NCBI GenBank assembly: GCA_019912315.1
Contig: JAIOJA010000025.1
Coordinates: 1 to 64,000 of the forward strand
Direction of reading: 5' to 3'
Source: Planctomycetota bacterium
Lineage (GTDB): Bacteria > Planctomycetota > UBA8742 > UBA2392
Length of the DNA stretch: 64,000 nucleotides
The notes beneath the pieces are model-generated. The model was given only the letters and a program-made list of their open reading frames with translations. It was not told where the DNA came from and searched no databases. Below, one piece after another: positions 17,057 through 26,359 of the stretch; the first letter of the stretch is position 1; every line of letters begins with the position of its first letter. A program made the position numbers and the translations under genes.

Positions 17057-17120
17057 CCCTGGGCCCACGTCCAGTTGACCAGACATTTACTTGGAAAGTT
17101 GTTGAACCCTGGGCCCACAT
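17057..17120. promoter_or_regulatory. Two palindromic direct repeats upstream of the selenoprotein gene
   Basis: CCCTGGGCCCACGT (17057-17070) and CCCTGGGCCCACAT (17107-17120) differ at one base and start exactly 50 bp apart. Each contains the palindrome TGGGCCCA. They lie 80-143 bp before the ATG at 17200, a plausible place for a regulator bound on one face of the helix. No clear sigma70 promoter was identified next to them. Confidence 0.4.
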
Positions 17121-17199
17121 GTCCGTTCAGATATTCGCACATCCGCCGAGGCAGGCGGGAGTGCGCGTTCTTTCCCATTCTTATCGGAGGAGGTGTCAC

Positions 17200-18471
17200 A
17201 TGTCGTACACACGTTGTCGACTGGGCCGACAGCTCGTCCTTACGGGATTGTTGCTCTTGAGCGCGGGTTTCTTGAGCAGCACACTCGCCGCACAGACTAT
17301 CGGGAGTCAGGCGGCAAACATTCCGTTCAGTAACCAATGGCAAGTGCCGGCCGGGGTTAATGAACTGAATGATTATTTCGTAGCACCCGGTTACGTCACA
17401 CTACTTGAGTTATGGGGTATCAGCTGAGGGATCTGCCAGGGTGCGGTTCCGCACCTTAATTCGCTGCACGCGAATAACGCGGGTCCGGACTTCCAGATCA
17501 TTGCCGTGAGCATGGTCGGTTGGTCCGGTTGTACCCAGGAGTCCCAGATTCAGACCACGGCGAACAGCTGGGGGTCGCAGTACGGGATTGCCTGCGCATC
17601 AAGTGTTCCGATGTACTACTATCCTGGCGGCTCGCTCAGCTTCGGGACTTGCTGGGCGTTTGACCGGACAGGCAAGTTGCTATGGACCGGCATGGGAAGC
17701 CAGGTCACGGACACAATGGTTCAGGGCTGGATTACCAGCAGCGGCGGTCCGGGTGGCGGAAACAGCCCGCCGGTCGCCAATGCCGGCGCGGACCAGAACG
17801 TATTTGAAGGGGCCACGGTCAGCCTGAGCGGAAGCGGCAGCTCCGATCCGGATGCAGACCCCTTGACTTACGCCTGGACCCAGACCGCCGGCACAAGCGT
17901 CACGCTGAACGGCGCAAATACGGTCAGCGCGAGCTTTGTGGCGCCGACGGTTGGGGCGGTCAGGACCTACACCTTTCGGCTCACCGTAAATGACGGCAAC
18001 GGAGGAACGGATACCGATGACGTATCCGTTGTTGTGACGCCGTCGAACTACCCGCCAAATGCGAACGCGGGGGTAGTGCAGGGTGTTGTATTGGGGGCGA
18101 GTGTCCAGTTGGACGGCAGTGCAAGCTCCGACCCGGACAATGATCCAATCACGTACAGTTGGACGCAGACGGGCGGTGCCAACATGGTAACGCTGACAAA
18201 CCCGACGTCTGCCACGCCGACTTTCATTGCGCCTGCCACGCCGGACACACTGACGTTCATGCTGACGGTGACCGATACGTCGGCCGCCAGCGACACGGCC
18301 ACGACGGTCATACACGTCAACGCCAACGGAGTGATTCCGCTGAGCCTGAATCCGAAAGGGTCGGGCGGCGGTGCGGGTTGCGTTGCCACGCCGAGTCCCC
18401 ACGCGGCGTGGCTCTTGATCTTTGCGGTCATTGCAGTTGCGGCACTGCCTCGCCGCGGTCGCAAAGCGTAA
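17200..18471 (+). CDS. Predicted selenoprotein: secreted UxxC thioredoxin-like protein with PKD domains
   Basis: The ATG at 17200 has a strong GGAGGAGG six bases upstream. A signal peptide (residues 1-31) is followed by a thioredoxin/TlpA-like domain: VTLLELWGIS, an in-frame TGA (17425-17427, residue 76), then GICQGAVPHLNSLHA, DFQIIAVSM and later AFDRTGKLLWTG. The TGA sits where the first cysteine of W..xCGxC is expected, giving U76-G-I-C79. The same frame then runs open for 348 codons. Residues about 190-375 form two PKD/REJ-like domains (PPVANAGADQNV, PPNANAGVVQGV, SSDPDxDP). The end is a CTERM-like anchor: Gly-rich stretch with one Cys, WLLIFAVIAVAAL, then RRGRK. It would be an exported, surface-anchored redox protein. 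Without Sec insertion, translation ends after 75 residues. Confidence 0.8.
17428..17457 (+). promoter_or_regulatory. Candidate bacterial SECIS element
   Basis: Directly after the TGA, AGGGTGCG (17438-17445) pairs with CGCACCTT (17450-17457) around the loop GTTC (17446-17449). That gives six Watson-Crick pairs next to the loop, then one G-U and one A-U. Eighteen bases separate the TGA from the loop, and the loop begins with G. Both fit what is known of bacterial SECIS elements recognised by SelB, which lie just downstream of the UGA inside the coding region. This is a hand fold. Confidence 0.7.
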
Positions 18472-18489
18472 GGATCGGGAAACAGGACG

Positions 18490-18517
18490 GTGCCCGCCCA
18501 CTTTCGTGGGCGGGCGC
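18490..18517. terminator. Bidirectional terminator hairpin
   Basis: GTGCCCGCCCAC (18490-18501) pairs with GTGGGCGGGCGC (18506-18517) through 12 pairs, one of them G-U, around a TTTC loop. It lies between the converging selenoprotein and sigma factor genes. There is no strong T run, so it may depend on the stem alone. Confidence 0.65.
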
Positions 18518-18523
18518 TGTTCA

Positions 18524-19099
18524 TTAGATCAGGTGCTTCAGCTTGTCCTTCAGCTTCTCGCGCCCGCGGTGCAGCCGTGAGCGCACCGTGCCGGGCGCGA
18601 TATCAAGCGTTTCGGCGATCTCTTCGTAGCTCAATCCCTGCAGATCGCGCATGACCACAACGTCGCGGTACTCGTCGTCAAGTTCATCGATGGCGGCGCG
18701 CACGATGGCCCCGACATCGTCGGCCGCGACCTGGTCATCGGGTGTTCGCTGGTCGGCGCCGGGCTCGGGCATTCCCTCGATGTTGAGGCTGGTTTCGTGT
18801 TTGCTGCCGCCGCGTTTCTGCGCGCGCTCATGACGGTAGTGGCTGGTAATCAGGTTCATGGCGATGCGGTACATCCAGGTGCTGAAACGCGCGCGATCTT
18901 CGTAGGTGTCGATGGCGCGGAAGGCATGAATGAAGGCCTCCTGGGTGATGTCCATGGCTTTGTGTTCGTCGCGCACCTGGCGCAGTACGCTGGCGTAAAT
19001 GCGGTCCTGGTTGGCAGTAACGAGGCGCCCGTAGGCGTCACCGTCGCCTTTGCGAGCCTTGGCAATCAGGGCAAGTTCCGCATCCTTTTCGTAGCCCAT
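18524..19099 (-). CDS. RpoE-like ECF sigma factor
   Basis: The protein has region 2 (QDRIYASVLRQVRDEHKAMDITQEAFIHAFRAI, then FSTWMYRIAMNLITSHYR) and region 4 with LSYEEIAETLDIAPGTVRSRLHRGREKLK, the standard ECF layout. Start MGYEKDAELALIAKARKG at 19099 gives 191 residues, the usual length; an ATG at 19162 would add 21 residues outside the family pattern. No anti-sigma gene is adjacent, unlike the sigma factor at 1412. The regulon is unknown. Confidence 0.92.
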   Translation of the reverse strand: MGYEKDAELALIAKARKGDGDAYGRLVTANQDRIYASVLRQVRDEHKAMDITQEAFIHAFRAIDTYEDRARFSTWMYRIAMNLITSHYRHERAQKRGGSKHETSLNIEGMPEPGADQRTPDDQVAADDVGAIVRAAIDELDDEYRDVVVMRDLQGLSYEEIAETLDIAPGTVRSRLHRGREKLKDKLKHLI

Positions 19100-19449
19100 A
19101 AGATGGGAAACTTCCCTGTTCACGCCCCGCTTGTCAACTGCATCTGTGACAGCCCTCAACACAGCGTACCCATCTTCGGCGCGGTCCCGGTTCAGCGCCT
19201 ACGTGTAATACCGTTCAAGGCGTAAATGGGTTCAATGAAATTGCGAGTTTCCGGGAAGTTGAACCACGCGAGGCCCAGCGCCCGCAATTTCTGGGCCGGA
19301 ATACGCCATCAACCGGAAACGGGCTGAGAAAACACAGGCGACTTCGCGCCGAGGCGGTCAGCAACTTGCCTGCTAATCTTTGCGCGCCCTGCGAAATGCT
19401 GTTTTGAGGTAGTTTCTAAATGCCCCCGTTGTGGGAAGTGCCGAACAGG
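19100..19449. other. Non-coding gap upstream of the sigma factor gene
   Basis: This 350-bp stretch separates the sigma factor start from the end of the minus-strand methyltransferase gene. It must hold the sigma promoter. The only structure seen is a hairpin with seven perfect pairs, GGCCCAG (19272-19278) with CTGGGCC (19291-19297), around a 12-base loop. No tRNA or convincing small frame was found. Confidence 0.5.
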
Positions 19450-20973
19450 CTATTCCGGCGCGCGCAGGCGGGCGACGTAGCCGCCATCGTGCCAGGCGGG
19501 CACGGGCAGCAGGTAGTTCTCGTACTCGACTTCCCAGTCGTCGCGTGTACGCAGGAATTTGTGGACCACGTCCGGACCTTCCTCCATCAACACGCTGCAC
19601 ACGCTGTACAGAATCACGCCGCCCGGCTTCAGGTTCGCGCCGGCGTTCCCCAGTATGCGCAGCTGGAGGGTGTGCAGGTCACGCAGGCTTTCGTTGCTGA
19701 TTCGATGTCGCGCTTCGACCCTTCTGGCAAGCACGCCGCTGTTGCTGCACGGCGCGTCAATCAGCACGCGGTCGAACTTCTCGGGAAACTTCACTTCCGC
19801 GGCATCAGCCTGAACGGTCGCGATGCTGCGGTAGCCCATGCGCGCGATGTTCTGCTGGATCAGCTCGATCTTCGCCTCGGTCAGGTCGCAGGCCAGTATC
19901 TTTGCCCGGTCGCGCGTGAGCTCGGCGAGGTGCCCGGCTTTGCCGCCCGGCGCACTGCACAGGTCAAGTATGGTCTCGTCATGTTCGGCCTGCAGCGCGG
20001 GGGCGACCAGCTGCGCAGAATAATCCTGCACGTAAAAGCCGCCGCGCGACCAGTCCGGGTGGTCGGTCATGGCGCCGATCTTGCCTGTCAGCGCGATCGC
20101 GATGCTGTCAAAGGGTGTCGGCACCATTTCGGCGCTGATGCCGCGCTTGGTCCACTCCTGGGCGAGTTCCGTGGCGCTGCCGATCATCGGGTTCGGTCGA
20201 ATCCAGGTGGCCGGTTTCTCGATGCCCGCAATGGCGACCTGCGTCGCCGCATCCGGGCCGTGCTGCGCAATCAGGCGATCCACCAGCGCGCGCGGCATGG
20301 CGCCGACGATACTGAGGTGCGCTGCCAGGTCTTGCTTCGGGTCGGGAAAAATCGGGCGATCAGAAACAAGCAGCCGCCTCGCCCCCAGACGTGTCCGGTC
20401 GGCCCAGAGTGAAGGCCGCGCGCCGGATGCGGCCAGTTCGCGGTAATCCTCCGTGGCGGCTTGCTCAACCCGCACGAACTCGCCAAGTTTGCGTACCAGA
20501 GCGTTTACGAAGCCGCGCCCCTTGTGATCGGCCGACAGCATGTTGACGGCCGCGTTGCCGTGGGCGTAGGCGGCGCGCGGGTCATCAAGCAGGTACCAGC
20601 TCAGAAACAGGTGCAGGGCGGCGCGCACATCCGGGTCAAGCTCAGCTGGCGGGCGCGACGACAGGTGTGAAATCAGATGATCGAACAGCATGGCGAAGCG
20701 CGTCGCATCTTCCAGCATGGGCAGGACGCGGTGGGCGTGCTCGGGGCCATACCCGAGATGGCGCAGGGAATCCGCGACGGCGGGCTCCAGCAGGTCGCCG
20801 GGTTTGATGCGCCGCAGAGTCTCGTAGCCCGCACGGCGCGGGTCGAGGTCATGCACGGTGCGCGCGTGCGGGCGCTGCCGCCCGGACTTGCCGTTGCGAG
20901 GTTGCTGGCGGTGGGGGCGCTTGGCTGGCGCCGGGTGCGGTTGCCGGGCGCGTCCGCGTGGTCGATCAGTCAT
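19450..20973 (-). CDS. rsmB: 16S rRNA m5C methyltransferase, RsmB/Sun family
   Basis: RsmB methylates C967 of 16S rRNA using S-adenosylmethionine. The N-terminal third resembles the NusB-like RNA-binding domain (RRAGYETLRRI to about residue 200). The catalytic domain has motif I LDLCSAPGGKAGHLAEL, the motif IV cysteine in DAPCSNSGVLARR and the nucleophile region YSVCSVLMEEG. Start MTDRPRGRARQ at 20973 gives 507 residues; upstream in-frame starts to 21144 add unrelated residues. A basic, Gln/Arg/His-rich stretch at 4-40 is unusual. Family assignment is firm; the exact base is inferred. Confidence 0.88.
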   Translation of the reverse strand: MTDRPRGRARQPHPAPAKRPHRQQPRNGKSGRQRPHARTVHDLDPRRAGYETLRRIKPGDLLEPAVADSLRHLGYGPEHAHRVLPMLEDATRFAMLFDHLISHLSSRPPAELDPDVRAALHLFLSWYLLDDPRAAYAHGNAAVNMLSADHKGRGFVNALVRKLGEFVRVEQAATEDYRELAASGARPSLWADRTRLGARRLLVSDRPIFPDPKQDLAAHLSIVGAMPRALVDRLIAQHGPDAATQVAIAGIEKPATWIRPNPMIGSATELAQEWTKRGISAEMVPTPFDSIAIALTGKIGAMTDHPDWSRGGFYVQDYSAQLVAPALQAEHDETILDLCSAPGGKAGHLAELTRDRAKILACDLTEAKIELIQQNIARMGYRSIATVQADAAEVKFPEKFDRVLIDAPCSNSGVLARRVEARHRISNESLRDLHTLQLRILGNAGANLKPGGVILYSVCSVLMEEGPDVVHKFLRTRDDWEVEYENYLLPVPAWHDGGYVARLRAPE

Positions 20974-21229
20974 GGCGATACCATAGTGGCGAGGGCGCGT
21001 TCTCCAAGGTAAGGGTGCCGGGTTTCGCCCCTGCAAAAGTTGCTGCGTGCATGAAGTCACGCCCATCCAGTTGACGATAACGGCGGCTCCTGCCTGATGA
21101 AGCGGAGTGTTCATTCGAAGCGCCCGTCCCCCTTGGACTGACACACCGGAATGATACTCTCGTCGCCCTGAGAAAATGCACCCCGGTCAACCGACGGGGC
21201 GCCTGATTGTTGACGAGGATTGCCGCTCC

Positions 21230-23572
21230 ATGAACCGATACCTGTTGATTCTGGCCCTTGTTTTCGCGGGCAGCCTGTACGCCGGTGAATACGCCGATGA
21301 AGTCAAGAACCTGGGCGACAAAAACCTGCGCCCCGGGGCGCTCGAAAGCCTGGCCAAGGCCGGCGACGAAGCCTTTGAAGATCTGCTCGATGGGCTGAAG
21401 CAGGACCCCGCCGAAGAGGGTGTTGACGCGGGCGAGGCCGCAGCCCGCAGCGCCCGTCGCATGGATTGCGCCCGTCTGCTGGGCGCGCTCGGAGACACCC
21501 GCGCCAGCGGCGAGCTTGCGCAGTTGCTTGCCAAACAGGCCGTCGAAAGCCCCAGCCATTCGCAATTCGGCGCCACCTGCGCCAGCGCGCTCGGTCGCTT
21601 GTGGTCGGACAAGCCCGATTCCGCGGAGCGCAAATCGGTCGTTGACGCGCTCAAGCTGCACGCCGGCAACCCTGCCCTGGACGTTGCACTGCACTGGGGT
21701 GCCCTGCATGGGCTTGCGCATTTGAAGGCGGGCGCTGAAGTCGCCGCGCCATTTGTCAGCAACACGGAGGCGCTCCCGTTGCTGCGCGCGGCTGCGATCG
21801 AAGTAGTGGTCGCGACGAAGCACAGTGCCAGCGCCGACGCGTTGCTTGACATCTGGGAGACCCAGCGTCTTGGTCCGAAGAATGACGAGGGCAACCGCAC
21901 CGGGGCCCAGTCCCGCGATTACACGCTGCCGCTTGGTATGCAGGCGCTGTTCGGGCTTGCGAAAATGGGTGACAAGCGTGCCGTGCCGGGCCTGGTTGAC
22001 GTCGCCACTCTGAACGAGTTCTCCAACTACAACAGTCTGCGTGATGAGGCCGTGCGCGCCATGAAGTCGGATGCGCTGCAGGCCGGCGCGATCACCACTC
22101 TGGTTGAGACGTTCAAGGACGTGAACAAGCCCACGCAACGTTCGCGCGCGGCACAGGCGCTGGGTGAATTCGGCGCGCCGGGGGTGACCGCATTCCTGGA
22201 CGTTGCCGACGACGCCGCACCCGAAGCCGCTGAGGGGCAGCCTGCCCACCCCGAGGATTACTACAAGAAACAGGTCGACGCCAACCTCAGCAGCCTGCGC
22301 GGTCAGGACGCGCTGAACGCGTTTGTCGATGCGTACGGCAAACTGCCCGCCGACAACAAGGAGTTGCGCCAGAAGATCGTGGATCACCTGCTGAACAACC
22401 GTACCACCCTCAAGGACAAGAGCCTGAACGTGTTCCGCACGGCCGGCGATGACGAATCGCTCGAGGCGCCGAAGCGCGCGCAGGCGATCAATGCCTGGGC
22501 CGAGGCCAAGGGCAAAGAAGCCTTTGAGGATCTTTCGCGCTGGGTGAAAAGCGAGGACGGTGTGATCCGTGCGCAGGCGGTACAGAACCTCGGGCGTAAT
22601 TACATTCCGCTCGCCAAGTCGCGCCCTCTGCTGGAGGCGACCCTGGCGGACAAGGCCGAGGATTTCGAAAAGGCCCGCGAGAATGCGCTTCAGGGCCTGC
22701 AGCGCGGCGACGACAAGGACTTGCTGCCTCTGTTTCTTGACGCCCTGGACCCGGAAAAGGAGCCCTCGCCCAAGGTTCGCAACGCGGCGCTGACTGCCAT
22801 TGATGCCTACCGCCGCACAGCGGGCATCGACGACGACAAGGTTTACGACGCCATCAAGGCGCGCGTGACCGACACCGACGCGGATGTTCGCGCCACGGCG
22901 GTACGCGTTGCCTCGACGACGGCCCAGCGCATGGGCAACAAGACGGCCGCTGTCGAAATTATCGAGAACGCAGTGCAGGATGAAAGCAAGGAAGTCCGCC
23001 TCGAGGGCTACGGGCGCGTCAGCCTGGTGCAGGGCGACATTGATGCCGGCAAGGTGGTTCGGGCTGCGCTGCTGGAAGAAGAACGCGACGTGAAAGGCCG
23101 CGCGCTGTCGGCGCTTGCGTTGTTGAGCGCGGACGCCTTTGGCGACGACACCGCCCAGAAGCAGCGCGTGGTTGACCTGGCGCTGAGTCTGATCGACGAC
23201 CGTCTGCATGAGAAGAGCGCTCAGACCCTGCTGGGCAAGATCGGCACCGGGGCGATGTTCAATTATGCCTCGGGCAAGGTGCGTGAACGCATCGAGGCCG
23301 CGACCAGCAAGGAACCGAAGGATTACGCGCGGGTGCCCGCGCTGATCAGGGCGCTGATCGAAATTCAGGACCTGACCTACTTCAAGAAGGTCGAAGAGCT
23401 GGCCGATGTCCCGAACGTGGAATTGCGCCGCGCGTGCGTCGAGTATATCGAGGCCTTCGGCACAAAGAGCGACATACCGTTCCTGCGTACGCTGGTAGAC
23501 AAGTCGGATGCGGCTTCCCCGCAGTTGCGCCCGCGCATTGAGGACGCGATCAAGAAGCTGGAAAGCAAGTAG
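21230..23572 (+). CDS. Secreted HEAT-repeat protein
   Basis: The start MNRYLLILALVFAGSLYAGE is a signal peptide and the 780-residue mature protein is mostly alpha-helical repeats, for example MQALFGLAKMGDKRAVPGLVDVA, RSRAAQALGEFGAPGVTAFL, IRAQAVQNLGRNYIPLA and LRRACVEYIEAFGTKSDIPFL. Such scaffolds hold partners rather than catalyse. It points the same way as the PQQ protein and the MoxR cluster downstream and may be transcribed with them. The specific partner is unknown. A long reading frame on the opposite strand (20966-23209) is a compositional shadow. Confidence 0.85.
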   Translation: MNRYLLILALVFAGSLYAGEYADEVKNLGDKNLRPGALESLAKAGDEAFEDLLDGLKQDPAEEGVDAGEAAARSARRMDCARLLGALGDTRASGELAQLLAKQAVESPSHSQFGATCASALGRLWSDKPDSAERKSVVDALKLHAGNPALDVALHWGALHGLAHLKAGAEVAAPFVSNTEALPLLRAAAIEVVVATKHSASADALLDIWETQRLGPKNDEGNRTGAQSRDYTLPLGMQALFGLAKMGDKRAVPGLVDVATLNEFSNYNSLRDEAVRAMKSDALQAGAITTLVETFKDVNKPTQRSRAAQALGEFGAPGVTAFLDVADDAAPEAAEGQPAHPEDYYKKQVDANLSSLRGQDALNAFVDAYGKLPADNKELRQKIVDHLLNNRTTLKDKSLNVFRTAGDDESLEAPKRAQAINAWAEAKGKEAFEDLSRWVKSEDGVIRAQAVQNLGRNYIPLAKSRPLLEATLADKAEDFEKARENALQGLQRGDDKDLLPLFLDALDPEKEPSPKVRNAALTAIDAYRRTAGIDDDKVYDAIKARVTDTDADVRATAVRVASTTAQRMGNKTAAVEIIENAVQDESKEVRLEGYGRVSLVQGDIDAGKVVRAALLEEERDVKGRALSALALLSADAFGDDTAQKQRVVDLALSLIDDRLHEKSAQTLLGKIGTGAMFNYASGKVRERIEAATSKEPKDYARVPALIRALIEIQDLTYFKKVEELADVPNVELRRACVEYIEAFGTKSDIPFLRTLVDKSDAASPQLRPRIEDAIKKLESK

Positions 23573-23747
23573 CCTGCGGAATTTAGGACCTTTACGCGAA
23601 CCCCGCGCGTAAGAATGAGTTAGAGGTTAATGGTCAAGAGTACCAGGGAACGACAGCGGCGGGCTTGCGGTTTCAGCCCGTCGTTTGTCAGACCCGTCGG
23701 GACACTTGACCGCCGCCACACTGACCCCTGAACGCCGGAGGCAGCCT

Positions 23748-26300
23748 GTGAAAACCCGACTCCTGTTATCGCTGCTTGCGGGCTTCGGTATTCTGGTTTC
23801 GGTCAACCCGTCGTCGCCCGCCGTCGTTGCCCAGGATCAGGGCGGCATCATCAAGAACCCTGAGCTGTACCTGCCCACGTCGCCGCGCAGGCGCGTCGAG
23901 GATGACGTGCTGTACAAGGTGCGCGAGGCCCGCAAGCGCGAACGCGAAGCCATTGAGCTTGGCTACGAGGGCAAGAAGGACGAAGCCTTCGACAAATGGC
24001 GCGACGCATTCGGGCGCTACCAGCACCTGCGCGACGAGTACCTGAAGGAAGACCTGCCGCGCAACGCCGAGTTGCTGGTTCGCGCGGAGTGGTTCGGTGA
24101 CCTGCCCGAAGGCAAAGCCCGCGGGCTCGATGTCTACTCCGAAACCTGGATTCCCCTGGCCGACTACGTCAACAGCCGCTTTCGTATCAGCGACTGGCCG
24201 CCGGCCCTGAAGAACCGTCTGACCCTGCAGCAGGAGGCCAAGGGGGCCGACCTGCTGCGCCGGGCCCTGGACAACGGCGACGCCTACCTGCTGCGGCGCT
24301 GCGCGCGCTTCTATCAGTTCAGCCAGGCGGGGCGCACGGCGCTGAAGCTGCTGGCGTCGCAGGCCCTGGAAAGCGGCGACAGTGTGAACGCCGTGCGCTG
24401 GCTTGAGGAGTACCAGGGAAGCTGGGCTGATGAATTTGCCCGCGACCCGGCCGTGCAGTTGCAATACGTGCGGGGCTGCCGCGATGCGGGCATGTCCTAT
24501 CGTCTGGGCGCCATGCTGCGCCGCCTTGAACGCAGCGGATTCAGCGGCACGGTTGATGTCGGCGGCGTCAAGCACGACAGCTTGGAGTTCATCAAAGATT
24601 ACGCCGGGGAAGACGCCGTGCTGGAGCGCCCCGAGTTGCGCCTGCCGGGCTGGCGCACGTTGCAGGGAGGGGGCGACCGCAACGCCGTCGCGCCGCCGGT
24701 ACGTCAACTTGGCGAGATGCTAGACCTCGATCCGGCGGACGGCGTGCAGGGATTCAAGCTGGTGGACAAACTGCCGGGCATGGATCGCGACCCCAACGAG
24801 TATTCGGGCGAGGAGCCACCGCCCGTGCCAGTAATCTTTCCGACCGCCCATGAGTCGGGGTTTTTCGTACATCGGGTCAGCACCGGCGAGGCGGACAACG
24901 AACGCCTGATGTGGTTCCGCCACGGCGTCGAAAGCAAGCCGCAGCCCCTGGAGGTTCCGAAGTCATTGCGCTACGCGCCCCGGCAGCAGAACGTAAACCG
25001 CTGGTGGCGCGGCGGGGAAGTTTCGGCACCGCGTTACCGCGTGCTCTCGTCAAGCATCGGGCGCTTGCGCTGGGAGCTGGATAATCGCGAGGATGATGTC
25101 CTGTTCACGGTGCTGGGCAAGGGCAGTCCCAACCGCGAAAAAACAGGCGAACCCACGGGCAACCAGATCCAGGCGTTTGATCTCGGGCGTGACGCCGCCC
25201 TGCGCGTGACCCTGCCCAACCGCAAGGTTGAGGAAAACGGCGGCGACTGGGATTTCCTCAAGGATGTCGTCTTCAGCGGTGCGCCACTGATCCGCGGCAA
25301 CGAGCTGTTTATCGCCGGCTGCTACACCGCCAAGGACAGCTTTGAGGTCTGGATGTTCTGCTTCGATGTCACCCCCAAGGGTGACCCCAGCAAGGGCGAA
25401 GGCAAGCTGGTCTGGCGTACCCAGTTGTGCAGCAAGAAGCTCAACCAGCAGCCATGGGGCGGCTGGGGCGGCGCTGAGCCCGTCGAGTTGCCCGAGGTCA
25501 GCAGTATCTCCGAGCAAGGCGGTATGCTGTATTGCTGCACGCACACGGGCGCGACCGCGGCCGTGGACCGCGCGACCGGCGAGTTGTGCTGGGTCAGCCG
25601 CTATGGACGGGAAACCGGCATCAGTGCGCGGGGGTGGTTCCCGAACGCACCGCTTGCGGCGGGTGGCTTTGTTGTGACGGCGCCGTTCGATCACAAGCTG
25701 GCGATTGTACTGGACGCCGTGACGGGCACGCACTGGATGGAGTACCCGTTGAAGGGCAAAGGCGCCATCGGTGAATATGAGCACCTGCTGGGGGTCGTCG
25801 ATAACCGGTTGCTCGTGCAGGGGCGCTCGCGTCTGTACTCGGTTGCCCTGACCAGCTTCCGCAAGGGCGGCAAGCAGGAGGCCGACTTCGGCAGCCTTCA
25901 GTTCCAGGCCGAGTACGCCACGGGCGAACAGCCGGTCGGGCGCGGAGTGGTTGCGGGCGACAGCGTGCTGGTGCCCTTTGGCGACGGGATCGCGCTTTAC
26001 GACGTACATTCGGGCAAGCTGCGCAGCAAGTTCAAGACGGGCGGCATAAAGACTGGCGAAGTACCGGTCACCTTGACGGTGTACAACCGGGGTGAAGCAT
26101 ACAAGGATGAGCAGGGCATTACGCGCTACCGGGCGGTGACTGTGCAGGACCCGAAAACCGGCAACGTCTACAACGTGGAGCATCTGCCCGACGGCGCGAC
26201 GTTTACGTTTCCATCCGGCGAGACGGCAGTCGTAAAGAAGCAGACGTATGTGATTGTGGCGTCGGCCCAATGGGTTTACGTCTTTCAGGCGCAAGGATAG
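23748..26300 (+). CDS. Secreted PQQ/beta-propeller-like protein
   Basis: A GTG at 23748 is preferred because GGAGG lies six bases before it and the protein then begins VKTRLLLSLLAGFGILVSV, a clear signal peptide with cleavage near VVAQ. The N-terminal half (to about residue 280) is helical and repeat-rich. The C-terminal half has propeller blades of the PQQ-like type, for example GGMLYCCTHTGATAAVDRAT then GELCWVSRYG, and SVLVPFGDGIALYDVHSGKL. Planctomycetes often encode such proteins near MoxR clusters. It is probably an exported binding or scaffold protein; no catalytic role is shown. Confidence 0.8.
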   Translation: MKTRLLLSLLAGFGILVSVNPSSPAVVAQDQGGIIKNPELYLPTSPRRRVEDDVLYKVREARKREREAIELGYEGKKDEAFDKWRDAFGRYQHLRDEYLKEDLPRNAELLVRAEWFGDLPEGKARGLDVYSETWIPLADYVNSRFRISDWPPALKNRLTLQQEAKGADLLRRALDNGDAYLLRRCARFYQFSQAGRTALKLLASQALESGDSVNAVRWLEEYQGSWADEFARDPAVQLQYVRGCRDAGMSYRLGAMLRRLERSGFSGTVDVGGVKHDSLEFIKDYAGEDAVLERPELRLPGWRTLQGGGDRNAVAPPVRQLGEMLDLDPADGVQGFKLVDKLPGMDRDPNEYSGEEPPPVPVIFPTAHESGFFVHRVSTGEADNERLMWFRHGVESKPQPLEVPKSLRYAPRQQNVNRWWRGGEVSAPRYRVLSSSIGRLRWELDNREDDVLFTVLGKGSPNREKTGEPTGNQIQAFDLGRDAALRVTLPNRKVEENGGDWDFLKDVVFSGAPLIRGNELFIAGCYTAKDSFEVWMFCFDVTPKGDPSKGEGKLVWRTQLCSKKLNQQPWGGWGGAEPVELPEVSSISEQGGMLYCCTHTGATAAVDRATGELCWVSRYGRETGISARGWFPNAPLAAGGFVVTAPFDHKLAIVLDAVTGTHWMEYPLKGKGAIGEYEHLLGVVDNRLLVQGRSRLYSVALTSFRKGGKQEADFGSLQFQAEYATGEQPVGRGVVAGDSVLVPFGDGIALYDVHSGKLRSKFKTGGIKTGEVPVTLTVYNRGEAYKDEQGITRYRAVTVQDPKTGNVYNVEHLPDGATFTFPSGETAVVKKQTYVIVASAQWVYVFQAQG

Positions 26301-26359
26301 ACGGCGTACACGCGGCAGCGGCAGTTGAACCAGTGCAAGGCAAACAGCAAGGATGACCG

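Noticed and set aside
20966..23209. A 747-codon reading frame on the minus strand
   Set aside because: It lies opposite the HEAT-repeat gene, has no ribosome site or domain, and its composition is that of an antisense shadow in GC-rich DNA.
23592..23612. TTACGCG/CGCGTAA hairpin after the HEAT gene
   Set aside because: Seven pairs with no T tract; kept only as a note because it may be chance.
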